A DNA stretch of 32,358 nucleotides from RGIG4694 sp964501705 (GCA_964501705.1 CAZCUQ010000009.1:1-32358), one strand, 5' to 3'; shown: positions 25,516-32,358, numbered from the stretch's first letter. The notes: a model not told the origin generated them from the sequence alone. Translations and numbers: made by a program.

Positions 25516-26214
25516 ATGAATATGAAAAAAATTTCCGCCGCATTGCTCGGCGGCGCAGTTGCGGCATCCGCGCTTTCCCTCAGCATTTCCGCGGAAGATC
25601 CCATCAAGGCTCTGATCTGCTATACCGACACAAACTGGGAACACACGGAAATGGGCAGCTATGACAACGCTGTTGATATCACGGGTGACGGTCAGTATAC
25701 CATTACTACGACCGTTCCTGCCGGTACAGCCGAGATCGGCGTTTTCTGCATTGATTTAGAGGGAATGTGCACCGAATATCCCGACGCTACGGCTACTCTC
25801 GATTCAGTTCAGATCGACGGAGCGGACGTTACTTTCGATGCGTCCAAGATCATTTACGGTGATATCGAGGAAAAGGGCAACTACAGAATTGAGATCTACA
25901 ATATGTACGGTGACTCGAAGGATGACCCCGGCTTTAATGCTGCTGTCTCCGTAAATGAGTCTATTTCCGTGACATTTACCGTTGCCGGTATGGGCGGTTC
26001 GGCAGAGGCAGAGGCAGAGGCAGAGGCAGAGGCAGAAGCTGAAGCCGATGCTGAGGCTGAAACCGATGCCGAGGCTGAAGCGGCTGCCGAGACTGATGCT
26101 CCCGCTTCGGACGGAGCGACACAGTCTGCGGAAACAGGCAACGCTTCTGCGGCGCTTATTGCCGCTGTTATGGCTGTTGCGGGCGCTGCAGCCGTTGTTT
26201 CCAAGAGAAAATAA
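25516..26214 (+). CDS. Secreted beta-sandwich protein with Glu-Ala stalk and TGN anchor
   Basis: A 232-aa protein with four parts: signal peptide (1-27, ending SISAE), a beta-rich domain (about 28-157), an acidic Glu-Ala stalk (163-190) and the C-terminal anchor SAETGNASAALIAAVMA (about 204-220) ending VVSKRK. The beta-rich domain (TNWEHTEMG, DITGDGQYTITTTVP, FTVAG) resembles carbohydrate-binding-type beta-sandwiches seen in ruminococcal secreted enzymes, but no catalytic motif exists and the ligand is unknown. ATG 25516 follows AAAGGATG. It has its own promoter and a strong terminator, so it is a single-gene unit. Confidence 0.82.
   Translation: MNMKKISAALLGGAVAASALSLSISAEDPIKALICYTDTNWEHTEMGSYDNAVDITGDGQYTITTTVPAGTAEIGVFCIDLEGMCTEYPDATATLDSVQIDGADVTFDASKIIYGDIEEKGNYRIEIYNMYGDSKDDPGFNAAVSVNESISVTFTVAGMGGSAEAEAEAEAEAEAEADAEAETDAEAEAAAETDAPASDGATQSAETGNASAALIAAVMAVAGAAAVVSKRK
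26001..26036 (+). repeat. Hexanucleotide repeat (GGCAGA)6 in the stalk coding region
   Basis: Six perfect copies of GGCAGA encode alternating Glu and Ala. As the unit is a multiple of three, slippage would change stalk length without breaking the frame. Confidence 0.95.
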
Positions 26215-26228
26215 TTCGGCTTTTACGG

Positions 26229-26265
26229 GCGGGAAGTGTAATGCTTTTACACTTCCCGCTATTTT
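26229..26265 (+). terminator. Terminator after the CBM-like anchor-protein gene
   Basis: A perfect 13-bp stem (GCGGGAAGTGTAA at 26229-26241 with TTACACTTCCCGC at 26247-26259), 5-nt loop, then TATTTT. Confidence 0.92.
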
Positions 26266-26402
26266 GATGTTTTTATTGGCGAATCGCTTGGAGGTTGACA
26301 AATGCACATTTTACATTCCTTTTGTAACTCTTTGTTGATAAGTACTGTTTTATTTTTAACATTTTGTTGAAAATGTCAATAGAATATTTTGAAAAATAGT
26401 GA

Positions 26403-26408
26403 TATAAT
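26403..26408 (+). promoter_or_regulatory. Extended -10 promoter of the two-domain anchor-protein gene
   Basis: TGA-TATAAT at 26400-26408 is the same extended -10 as that of the 25516 gene. It is 57 nt before ATG 26466. The -35 region is not consensus. Confidence 0.6.
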
Positions 26409-26465
26409 CATATAGTATAAAGATAACTGTATTTTTTTACAGAGCATTATTAGGAGGAATCATAA

Positions 26466-27707
26466 ATGAAAAGTTCAAGAATATTTGGCGTTGTATCTGC
26501 AGCGGCTGTTGCTTTTGCCGCCGCTAGCGTCGGCGCATATGCGGCAGAAACAAAGGGCAGCGTTACTATGTCAGACTCATCGTGGTGGACACAGTCATTT
26601 CTTATTAATACAGAAGAGGGTAAGACTGTTGCTGATTTTTTTGGAGACGTAGACTATAATTCTGATTTCACAATCACATTCACGGGAACCGGTGATTTCC
26701 TCGTTGGCTACAACGGTGCTGACGGCAATTGGAGCCAGTCAAAAGCTTCCGAATGTGGCGGAAAGATAGTTGTGAAGAAAGCAGATTTCACGGAAAATGT
26801 TGATGATTGGAGTCTTTTAGTTGCGCTAAGTAATGCTGATGGACAGGAATACACCATTAAGTGGACTATTACAGGCGAGGACAAGCCCGCAGAGAGCGAT
26901 TCCGCCGAGGAAACAGAAGCACCCGTTGAAGATGCAGGTGAATTTATCCCCGCAGATGAGGACGCAGTCGAGGAACTCGATGAAGTGGTATTTGAAGATG
27001 AATTCGATTACGAGGATGTTGAGGAGGATATCGATGATGCCGCTCCCATTGCTGCGGATATCCCCGCTGAGGAGGATTTCACAAGCGCTCTTGACGCAGA
27101 CGGATTTGTCAAGGTTTCCGATGGCGGCACTTCTTCCGGCTGGGGTCAGGCTGTAAAGCTCCCCACATATGCTAATATCGCTGAAGACGAAGTTCCCGAA
27201 GCTGATATTTTCTATGCTTCACTCCTTAATGAAAATACCGCCGTTGTCGTTACATATGAATCCGATCAGGCTCCCGAACTCATTCTCCAGAGCTGGAGCG
27301 GCGGCGAAGGCTGGGCAAAGGTTCCCGTCAACGAAACTTATTCGTCCGATGGAGTTGCTGTTTTCACATATGACTATATGACCGCAATGTACGGAACGGA
27401 CGATTTCTCTACTGTTGACTGCGTATACATTGGCGATACGGGCGTTGATCTTACGGTAAGCGAGGTCAATATTGTTGACATTTCCACTCTCGGCGGCGCG
27501 GGTGAAGCGGCCGAAGAGGATGCGTCTGAAGATACAGCGTCTGAAGATACAGCGTCTGAAGATACAGCGGCTGCGGAATTCTCTGCTCCCGCAGAAACAA
27601 CTGTTAAAACGGATGTTCCCAATACAGGCAATATGTCTGCGGCTGCTCTCGCGGGTATCCTTGCTGTTGCGGGTTCTGCCGCGCTGGCTCTCAGAAAGAG
27701 AAAGTAA
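26466..27707 (+). CDS. Secreted two-domain (CBM-like) protein with acidic linkers and TGN anchor
   Basis: A 413-aa protein. Residues 1-27 are a signal peptide. Domain 1 (about 28-138) is a beta-rich module (WWTQSFLINTEEG, FTITFTGTGDFLVGYNG, YTIKWTITG). A strongly acidic linker covers 141-205. Domain 2 (about 206-338: SSGWGQAVKLP, VVVTYESDQAPELILQSWS, GVAVFTYDYM, VYIGDTGVDLTV) closely resembles carbohydrate-binding modules of ruminococcal secreted enzymes, recalled from family knowledge. A second linker has three SEDTA repeats, then VPNTGN (384-389), a hydrophobic segment and LRKRK. AGGAGG precedes the ATG. No catalytic domain is present, so a scaffold or binding role is likely. Confidence 0.83.
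   Translation: MKSSRIFGVVSAAAVAFAAASVGAYAAETKGSVTMSDSSWWTQSFLINTEEGKTVADFFGDVDYNSDFTITFTGTGDFLVGYNGADGNWSQSKASECGGKIVVKKADFTENVDDWSLLVALSNADGQEYTIKWTITGEDKPAESDSAEETEAPVEDAGEFIPADEDAVEELDEVVFEDEFDYEDVEEDIDDAAPIAADIPAEEDFTSALDADGFVKVSDGGTSSGWGQAVKLPTYANIAEDEVPEADIFYASLLNENTAVVVTYESDQAPELILQSWSGGEGWAKVPVNETYSSDGVAVFTYDYMTAMYGTDDFSTVDCVYIGDTGVDLTVSEVNIVDISTLGGAGEAAEEDASEDTASEDTASEDTAAAEFSAPAETTVKTDVPNTGNMSAAALAGILAVAGSAALALRKRK
27522..27566 (+). repeat. 15-bp tandem repeat, three exact copies
   Basis: GCGTCTGAAGATACA occurs three times head to tail and encodes the SEDTA stalk of the two-domain anchor protein. Confidence 0.95.
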
Positions 27708-27738
27708 TTCCGTCTTTCCCGAATACTGTTTTTAATGC

Positions 27739-27760
27739 CGCTGCGGCATATTCCGCAGCG
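27739..27760 (+). terminator. Hairpin (weak terminator) after the two-domain anchor-protein gene
   Basis: CGCTGCGG (27739-27746) pairs with CCGCAGCG (27753-27760), 6-nt loop. The following CGTTAAATAT is not a good U-run, so termination may be partial. Confidence 0.5.
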
Positions 27761-27785
27761 CGTTAAATATATCAAATTAAAAGAG

Positions 27786-27801
27786 TTATGATGTATCATA
27801 A
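27786..27801 (+). promoter_or_regulatory. Operator-like palindrome upstream of the 27852 anchor-protein gene
   Basis: TTATGATGTATCATAA is a perfect 7-bp inverted repeat with a 2-nt spacer. It overlaps possible -10 hexamers (TATGAT at 27787, TATCAT at 27794) and lies about 50 nt before the start, so a repressor site or promoter are both possible. Confidence 0.45.
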
Positions 27802-27851
27802 CGGTAAAAAACACCATACTTCATTATGTGTGTTGAATGGAGGAAAATCAA

Positions 27852-28721
27852 ATGAACAAGGTTAAGAAGATTATTTCCTGTGCTGCTGCTGCGGCTCTTG
27901 CCGCATCGATTTCCGCTGTTCCGTCTTCCGCTATCGAAGCGGGCGCTACAGTTGTTGATTTCGAGGACGGCGACTGCTCTTTTGTTTACATGAATGTGGA
28001 CGACGGCGCTGACGATTCCATCATTTCCGTTGAGGATTATGACGGCTCCAAGCAGCTTAAAATCGATGTACAGGATCACACTCTCGTTCCCAAGGTCTGG
28101 TTCGATATCTATTCGATGATGGATAAGGCTTCTGCTCCCAACATCAACAGCATTGAATTCGATCTTACTCTCGTTCCCAAGAACGAGAATGAGGCTGTAG
28201 GCTGGGCAGGCGGCGCAATCGGCGCTGCGGGCAAGGCGGGCGAACAGACTGACCCCGACTGGTCTCAGGGCGACTGGTCCTGCGATGATGAGAACGCTTA
28301 CACAGAAGGTATGGCGGCAAAGGTTCACTGCGAGAGAAAGTTCCTTCTCCCCTCTCAGAAGTATACCGAGACAAGTGAAAGCCCCTTCTTCGGTCTTATG
28401 AGATGGGCAGGCGAAACCGATTACGTAATGTATTTCGATAATATCGTATTCTATGACAGTGACAAGAATCCTATCACTCTTGGAGTATCCGGCGGTTCCG
28501 AAGAGGCTGCAGCTGAGACGGAGGCTGCCGCTGAAACAGAAGCTGCCGATGAAGCAGCAGCAGCTGCTGTCGAGACTGAAGCTGTCGCTGAAACAGAGGC
28601 TGCTCCCGCTTCCGATAATACTACCGCATCCGCTTCTACAGGAAACACTGCCGCTGCCGCTATCGTTGCTGTTATGTCTGCCGCTGCTGTTGCTGCCGTT
28701 GTTTCCAAGAAGAGAAAGTAA
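27852..28721 (+). CDS. Secreted jelly-roll-like protein with Glu-Ala stalk and TGN anchor
   Basis: A 289-aa protein with signal peptide (1-27), a beta-rich domain at about 32-210 (VVDFEDGDCSFVYMN at its start, SIEFDLTLVP in the middle, YVMYFDNIVFYD at the end), an acidic Ala/Glu/Thr stalk (216-255) and the anchor STGNTAAAAIVAVMSAAA ending SKKRK. The DFEDG opening and FDNIVFYD ending are typical of jelly-roll carbohydrate-binding modules; ligand unknown. ATG 27852 follows GGAGG at 27840-27844. The anchor tail is closest to that of the 25516 protein, suggesting paralogous duplication of the C-terminus. Confidence 0.82.
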   Translation: MNKVKKIISCAAAAALAASISAVPSSAIEAGATVVDFEDGDCSFVYMNVDDGADDSIISVEDYDGSKQLKIDVQDHTLVPKVWFDIYSMMDKASAPNINSIEFDLTLVPKNENEAVGWAGGAIGAAGKAGEQTDPDWSQGDWSCDDENAYTEGMAAKVHCERKFLLPSQKYTETSESPFFGLMRWAGETDYVMYFDNIVFYDSDKNPITLGVSGGSEEAAAETEAAAETEAADEAAAAAVETEAVAETEAAPASDNTTASASTGNTAAAAIVAVMSAAAVAAVVSKKRK

Positions 28722-28749
28722 TTATTATTTAGTATTCTTTGAATTATAT

Positions 28750-28781
28750 GAGAGCGAAGAAAGTTTCTTCGCTCTCTTTTT
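28750..28781 (+). terminator. Terminator after the 27852 anchor-protein gene
   Basis: A perfect 12-bp stem (GAGAGCGAAGAA at 28750-28761 with TTCTTCGCTCTC at 28765-28776) is followed by TTTTT. It closes the upstream unit before the next promoter. Confidence 0.92.
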
Positions 28782-28803
28782 CATTAGAAATTTATTAAAA
28801 TCG

Positions 28804-28832
28804 TTGATTTTCCGAAAATAGTATGTTATAAT
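28804..28832 (+). promoter_or_regulatory. Promoter of the 47-aa anchor protein and the YdjI/G/H-like operon
   Basis: TTGATT (28804-28809), a 17-nt spacer and TATAAT (28827-28832) preceded by TGT (extended -10). As no terminator lies between 29033 and 29056, it probably drives the whole operon. Confidence 0.82.
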
Positions 28833-28889
28833 TAATAGCAGAAAATTAGTATTCGGACGTTTTTATGAAAAATTAAGGAGCTGATTTAA

Positions 28890-29033
28890 ATGTACAGCCT
28901 GTATCTCTCGTCGGTTTCTCCCGCAACGGGAAATGTCGAACCTATCGTCTATATTATCATCGGCATTGCCGCAGGCGTTCTTATAATCGCAACAACGGCT
29001 GCGGGAATTATCTCAAAGAAAAAAAAGAAATAA
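28890..29033 (+). CDS. 47-aa anchor-only microprotein with TGN signature
   Basis: A short frame not found by length cut-offs: after only nine residues (MYSLYLSSV) comes SPATGNVEP (10-18), a long hydrophobic segment (19-41) and the tail SKKKKK. There is no signal peptide, so membrane insertion would rely on the hydrophobic segment. AAGGAG at 28874-28879 precedes the ATG by 10 nt and a strong promoter lies upstream, supporting expression. The TGNVxP motif matches the 62-aa protein at 25160. It is the first gene of the operon with the SPFH protein, 22 nt upstream of it. Confidence 0.68.
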   Translation: MYSLYLSSVSPATGNVEPIVYIIIGIAAGVLIIATTAAGIISKKKKK

Positions 29034-29055
29034 TTATTTGAAAGGTTGATTTGAA

Positions 29056-30327
29056 ATGGGACTTATCAGGGCAGCGGTATCATCCGTAAGCGGAACACTG
29101 GCGGATTCATGGCTTGAAGTCATCGAACCCGATAATATGACCTCGGAAACGCTTATTTGCAGAGGCGTTCCCGTAAGAAAGGGAAAAGGCTCAAATACGA
29201 AAGGCTCTTCTGATGTTATTTCAAACGGCTCGGTAATTCATGTTTTCTCAAACACGATGATGATCCTCGTTGACAGCGGAAAAATTGTCGATTACAGCGC
29301 ACAGGAGGGCTATTATCAGATTAATAATTCAAGCGCTCCGTCTCTTTTCGGCGGCGAGATCGGCGAAACAGTTAAGGATACCTTTGAAAGATTTAAATTC
29401 GGCGGAGTTCCATCCTCCTCGCAGAGAGTTTACTATATAAATCTTGCCGAGGTCAAGGGCTTTAAATTCGGAACGAAAAACGCTGTCAATTATTTTGACA
29501 ATTTCTATAATTCCGAGTTGTTTTTACGCGCTCACGGAACATATTCCCTGAAAATAACAGACCCCTTGAAATTTTACGCTGAATTTGGTCAGAACGGCGT
29601 TTCGAGAGTTGATATGTCAAATATTAACGGTCAGCTTCTCGATGAATTCCTGGATGCTCTTCAGTCGGCAATAAATCAGATGTCGGTTGACGGCGTGAGA
29701 ATTTCTATGATAACTTCAAAATCAAGAGAGCTTTCAAAATATATGGCGAAAACTCTTGACGATGACTGGAAAAACCTGCGCGGAATCGAGATATGCTCTG
29801 TCGGAATTGCAAGCATTTCCTACGATGACGAATCCAAAAAGCTTATTAATATGCGTAATCAGGGCGCTATGATGTCCGATCCCACTGTAAGAGAGGGCTT
29901 CGTTCAGTCAAATATCGCCGAGGGACTTAAAAATGCTGGCTCCAATACCGGGGGCGCGGGTCAGGCGTATGTTGCTATGGGTATGGGAATGAACGGTGCG
30001 GGCGGATTCATGAATGCCGCTTCACGGACAAACGCTATGCAGATACAGCAGCAGACGGCAAATCAGGCGGATGCGAGACAGGCGCAAAATGCCGCAGATC
30101 AGTGGAAATGCTCCTGCGGCGCTGTTAATACGGGAAATTTCTGCGGCAGCTGCGGCGCAAAGCGTCCTCAGAACGATACGTGGAAATGCTCCTGCGGTAA
30201 TGTGAATACGGGAAACTTCTGCAACAACTGCGGCGCAAAGCGTCCTCAGAACAATACGTGGAAATGCTCCTGCGGTAATGTGAATACGGGAAACTTCTGC
30301 GGCAACTGCGGTGCTGAGAGGCAGTAA
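29056..30327 (+). CDS. SPFH-domain protein with three C-terminal zinc ribbons (YdjI/virion core-like)
   Basis: A 423-aa protein of the YdjI family. The first 250 residues form an SPFH/band-7-like domain (MGLIRAAVSSVSGTLADSW, CRGVPVRKGKG, HGTYSLKITDP). A Met/Gly/Ala/Gln-rich linker follows (about 290-350). The C-terminus has three copies of a WKCSCGxVNTGNFCxxCGA zinc ribbon, 26 residues apart. In Bacillus subtilis YdjI is encoded with PspA, YdjG and YdjH and helps respond to membrane stress. Here the ydjG- and ydjH-like genes follow directly. SPFH proteins form membrane-bound oligomers (family knowledge). Confidence 0.88.
   Translation: MGLIRAAVSSVSGTLADSWLEVIEPDNMTSETLICRGVPVRKGKGSNTKGSSDVISNGSVIHVFSNTMMILVDSGKIVDYSAQEGYYQINNSSAPSLFGGEIGETVKDTFERFKFGGVPSSSQRVYYINLAEVKGFKFGTKNAVNYFDNFYNSELFLRAHGTYSLKITDPLKFYAEFGQNGVSRVDMSNINGQLLDEFLDALQSAINQMSVDGVRISMITSKSRELSKYMAKTLDDDWKNLRGIEICSVGIASISYDDESKKLINMRNQGAMMSDPTVREGFVQSNIAEGLKNAGSNTGGAGQAYVAMGMGMNGAGGFMNAASRTNAMQIQQQTANQADARQAQNAADQWKCSCGAVNTGNFCGSCGAKRPQNDTWKCSCGNVNTGNFCNNCGAKRPQNNTWKCSCGNVNTGNFCGNCGAERQ
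30103..30327 (+). repeat. 78-bp tandem repeat encoding zinc ribbons
   Basis: Three copies start at 30103, 30181 and 30259. The second and third are almost identical over TGGAAATGCTCCTGCGGTAA and beyond, showing recent duplication of a ribbon unit. Confidence 0.9.
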
Positions 30328-30329
30328 GC

Positions 30330-31379
30330 ATGGCGGAAGCTGTAAATTATTCCTGCCCGAACTGCGGAGGAAAGCTTGTCTTTTCCGCCGAAAAGCAGTT
30401 GTTTTACTGCGAGTGGTGTACGTCCGAATTCACACAGGCGGATATGGAGAAAATCAACCTCGAATCTGTCTCCGCACAGGACAGCGCCGCTGTACGGAGA
30501 TTTGAAAACGAAGCGAATCTCTATATCTGCGACAGCTGCGGCGCTGAGATCATCGCCGATGAAAATACCGCCGCAACTTTCTGCTGCTACTGTCACAGCC
30601 CCGTTGCGTTAAAAGGAAGACTTTCGGGGGAATATTGCCCCGAAAAAATTATTCCTTTCGGAAAGACCCGCGAGGAAGCACAGGATAAATTTAAAGAATG
30701 GGTCGGGAAAAAATGGTTCGTTCCCGCTGACTTTAAATCTCAGTCAAATATTGAAAAAATTACGGGAATGTATGTTCCGTTCTGGACGGCAAATTGTACG
30801 GCGCGCGGCTCCATGAGGGCAAACGGTGAAAGAACACATTCCACTAAGCGCGGAGATACGATAACAACTCATCATGACGTTTATCTTATCGAGAGAAACG
30901 TCTGCATGAGACTCGATGGAGTTCCCGCCGATGCTTCGAGAAAAATCGACGACCATCTTATGGATACTATCGAACCTTTTGACTACAGTGCCGCTAAGGA
31001 TTTCTCCATGTCGTATCTGCAGGGATTCTACGCCGACAAATACGATGTTTCAAAGGAAGAGATCACGCCGCGTATCAAGAAAAGAGTGGATAAATTCGTA
31101 AATGAAACTCTCTTGTCAAGCATTGTCGGATATTCATCGGTAGTCCCCCTGGAGCAAAGCTCTGATATGAATATCATGAGGTGGCAGTATATGATGCTTC
31201 CCGTATGGTTTCTGAATTACAGGCACGGCGGAAAGGATTACTCCTTCGCGATGAACGGGCAAACGGGAAAATTTGTCGGGGAACTGCCGCTTTCCGTTCC
31301 GAGAGTCATTCTGGGAGCTGTTATCACGGCGCTTATTTTCGGGGGAATGGGAGGCGTTTTATTTGCGATGTTCGGTTAA
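30330..31379 (+). CDS. Zinc-ribbon membrane protein, YdjG-like
   Basis: A 349-aa protein starting 2 nt after the SPFH gene. Two N-terminal zinc ribbons are visible: CPNC...CEWC (residues 9-30) and CDSC...CCYC (about 69-90). The middle (PEKIIPFGKTREEAQDKFKEW, YVPFWTANCTARG) matches YdjG-type proteins often misnamed helicase or TFIIB-type ribbon proteins. One C-terminal hydrophobic segment (ILGAVITALIFGGMGGVLFAM) anchors it. The family is tied to YdjH and YdjI in membrane-stress operons. Confidence 0.85.
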   Translation: MAEAVNYSCPNCGGKLVFSAEKQLFYCEWCTSEFTQADMEKINLESVSAQDSAAVRRFENEANLYICDSCGAEIIADENTAATFCCYCHSPVALKGRLSGEYCPEKIIPFGKTREEAQDKFKEWVGKKWFVPADFKSQSNIEKITGMYVPFWTANCTARGSMRANGERTHSTKRGDTITTHHDVYLIERNVCMRLDGVPADASRKIDDHLMDTIEPFDYSAAKDFSMSYLQGFYADKYDVSKEEITPRIKKRVDKFVNETLLSSIVGYSSVVPLEQSSDMNIMRWQYMMLPVWFLNYRHGGKDYSFAMNGQTGKFVGELPLSVPRVILGAVITALIFGGMGGVLFAMFG

Positions 31380-32145
31380 ATGGTGTTCTTCATTACTTAT
31401 TTTCATTCTGACGATGGTCATTTTCCCCGTAAGCGTTTATGCCGAGGGCGCGAGACTTGTTTTCAATGATGTCGGAAACGATCTCAGCGAACAGGAGTAT
31501 GAGGAAATAAAACGCTTCGCCGAGGATGCCGTAAGCGAAACGGGTTGGAATATTGCCCTGGAATACGACAAGGATGGATATTTTGAATACGAAAAGGACG
31601 CGTTTGATTACTGCGTGGATTCGTTTGAGGATATTTTTGGCGGTGACGCGACCGGAATTTATTATTATTTTGCCGACCACTATACTTATCTCATAACATC
31701 GGGAGACGCTCAGTATTACATCAGCAAACAGGAAGCGGAAAAAACCGCGCGTCTTGGTGATAACAGCTACAAGGACGGCGAAATCGCACGTTCCGCCAAG
31801 GAGGTCATCTTCGGGATAATAGCACAGTATCAGGGCGGGCGCGACAATCCTGCGGGAGGACATGAGGACGAAATAGCCGCAAGGAGCGTCGGGATAGTCT
31901 CGGGAGTTATAATCGGCGCTGTAGCCGCACTGATATTTTTTTGCATAGTTCATTCTTCCTACAAGAATAAATCCGTGCCGAGCGTTTCGGAGTATGTGAA
32001 CAAATCGGAGGGGATCAAGTTTCCCGTTCAAAGAGACGTTTTTGTCAGAAGCTATGTCACAACTCATGTTGAATCTCACAGTTCGGGCGGCGGAGGCGGC
32101 GGTTTCTCAAGCGGCGGTCACACGGGAGGCGGAGGAAGAAGGTAA
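31363..32145 (+). CDS. TPM-domain membrane protein, YdjH/YgcG-like
   Basis: A 260-aa protein with an N-terminal signal or anchor (SSLLIFILTMVIFPVSVYA), a TPM domain (about 30-160: LVFNDVGNDLSEQEYEEIKRF, TGIYYYFADHYTYLITSG), a membrane segment (VGIVSGVIIGAVAALIFFCI) and a Gly/Ser-rich tail (SSGGGGGGFSSGGHTGGGG) typical of YgcG/YdjH proteins. I chose TTG 31363 because GGGAGG at 31349-31354 precedes it; this overlaps the upstream gene by 17 nt. Other starts in this frame lie far upstream inside the previous gene. Confidence 0.83.
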   Translation: MRCSVKWCSSLLIFILTMVIFPVSVYAEGARLVFNDVGNDLSEQEYEEIKRFAEDAVSETGWNIALEYDKDGYFEYEKDAFDYCVDSFEDIFGGDATGIYYYFADHYTYLITSGDAQYYISKQEAEKTARLGDNSYKDGEIARSAKEVIFGIIAQYQGGRDNPAGGHEDEIAARSVGIVSGVIIGAVAALIFFCIVHSSYKNKSVPSVSEYVNKSEGIKFPVQRDVFVRSYVTTHVESHSSGGGGGGFSSGGHTGGGGRR

Positions 32146-32172
32146 AATTTCCCGCCTCGCCCTGCCCCTTTG

Positions 32173-32279
32173 TTTTTTACTTCAAGTTATTTCTCATTTG
32201 ATATTTGTCTTACCGTTTCCGCCCACCTTTTTTCGTTTCAAGTTGCTTTTCATTTAAAGTTACTCTTATCGTTTCCGCC
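32173..32279. repeat. Tandem 56-bp non-coding repeat near the window end
   Basis: Two units share TTCAAGTT, CATTT and GTTTCCGCC at the same relative positions: GTTTCCGCC at 32215-32223 and again at 32271-32279, period 56. A weaker third copy may start near 32287. The CATTTG...GTCTTAC.GTTTCCGC string also appears at 5505-5532, so this is probably a dispersed repeat. The 213-base stretch at 32146-32358 shows no gene. Confidence 0.6.
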
Positions 32280-32358
32280 GTAGCTTTTAGTTAGTTATCA
32301 TTTGTTGTAACTCTGGAGCTTCAGGGGGCAAAGAGGGAACCATAGGGGCGGGGGAACT

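Noticed and set aside
30127..30297. VNTGNFC in the SPFH protein as further TGN anchor motifs
   Set aside because: These TGN strings belong to zinc ribbons and are not followed by a hydrophobic segment; chance resemblance.
30103..30327. Regular 78-bp repeats that could suggest a CRISPR array
   Set aside because: The repeats lie in frame inside the SPFH gene and encode zinc ribbons; there are no spacers of unrelated sequence and no cas genes.

Overview
The window (about 32.4 kb, moderate GC, strong AGGAGG-type ribosome binding sites, nearly all genes short-spaced and in operons) looks like chromosomal DNA of an anaerobic Firmicute of class Clostridia, most likely a Ruminococcus/Oscillospiraceae-type gut bacterium. 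Pointers are FabK instead of FabI, a SpoIID sporulation protein, YqhQ next to PrmC, and secreted proteins with carbohydrate-binding-like modules. The lineage call is inference. No rRNA, tRNA, CRISPR, transposase or prophage genes were seen.

Layout. (1) 2-4690, + strand: the tail of an unknown gene, an AcpS-like protein lacking its metal-binding residues, DNA polymerase I (polA) and cardiolipin synthase (cls), ending at a bidirectional terminator. (2) 4717-5370, - strand: a DEDDh exonuclease with its own consensus promoter; upstream lies a 121-nt imperfect palindrome. (3) 5623-17877: type II fatty-acid synthesis. aroE and fabD run leftward. A divergent operon runs rightward: fabH, fabK, an alpha/beta hydrolase, fabG, fabF, accB, fabZ, accC, a zinc-ribbon membrane protein, accD, accA and acpP. 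The two divergent promoters share one TTGACAA box, an internal promoter precedes accD, and a terminator follows acpP. (4) 17959-19856: a LysR-type regulator whose 3' end overlaps the convergent spoIID-like gene. (5) 20028-24371: an unknown polytopic membrane protein, a lipoprotein with Asp/Gly calcium-loop motifs, YqhQ (DUF1385) and prmC.

(6) 24619-29033 is the most distinctive part: six consecutive small or medium secreted/membrane proteins. All end in the same signature, [P/S/A]-x-T-G-N, then a hydrophobic segment, then a Lys/Arg tail, which resembles a sortase-type sorting signal. Four also have a signal peptide and an acidic Glu/Ala/Thr/Asp stalk, three of these with beta-sandwich, CBM-like domains. 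Two are little more than the anchor (62 and 47 aa). Several have their own TGn-TATAAT promoters and terminators. (7) 29056-32145: an operon whose three genes resemble the SPFH protein YdjI, the zinc-ribbon protein YdjG and the TPM-domain protein YdjH of the Bacillus PspA-associated membrane-stress system. It appears to be co-transcribed with the 47-aa anchor microprotein, and no pspA is present. The window ends in a tandemly repeated non-coding stretch related to the palindrome of region 2.

How it fits together: acetyl-CoA carboxylase (accABCD) makes malonyl-CoA, FabD loads it on AcpP, FabH starts and FabF extends chains, and FabG, FabZ and FabK complete each cycle. Cls uses the resulting phospholipids. 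The cell-surface cluster and the YdjI/G/H operon both concern the envelope, which may explain their adjacency, but that link is inference. No intergenic gap exceeds about 255 bases.
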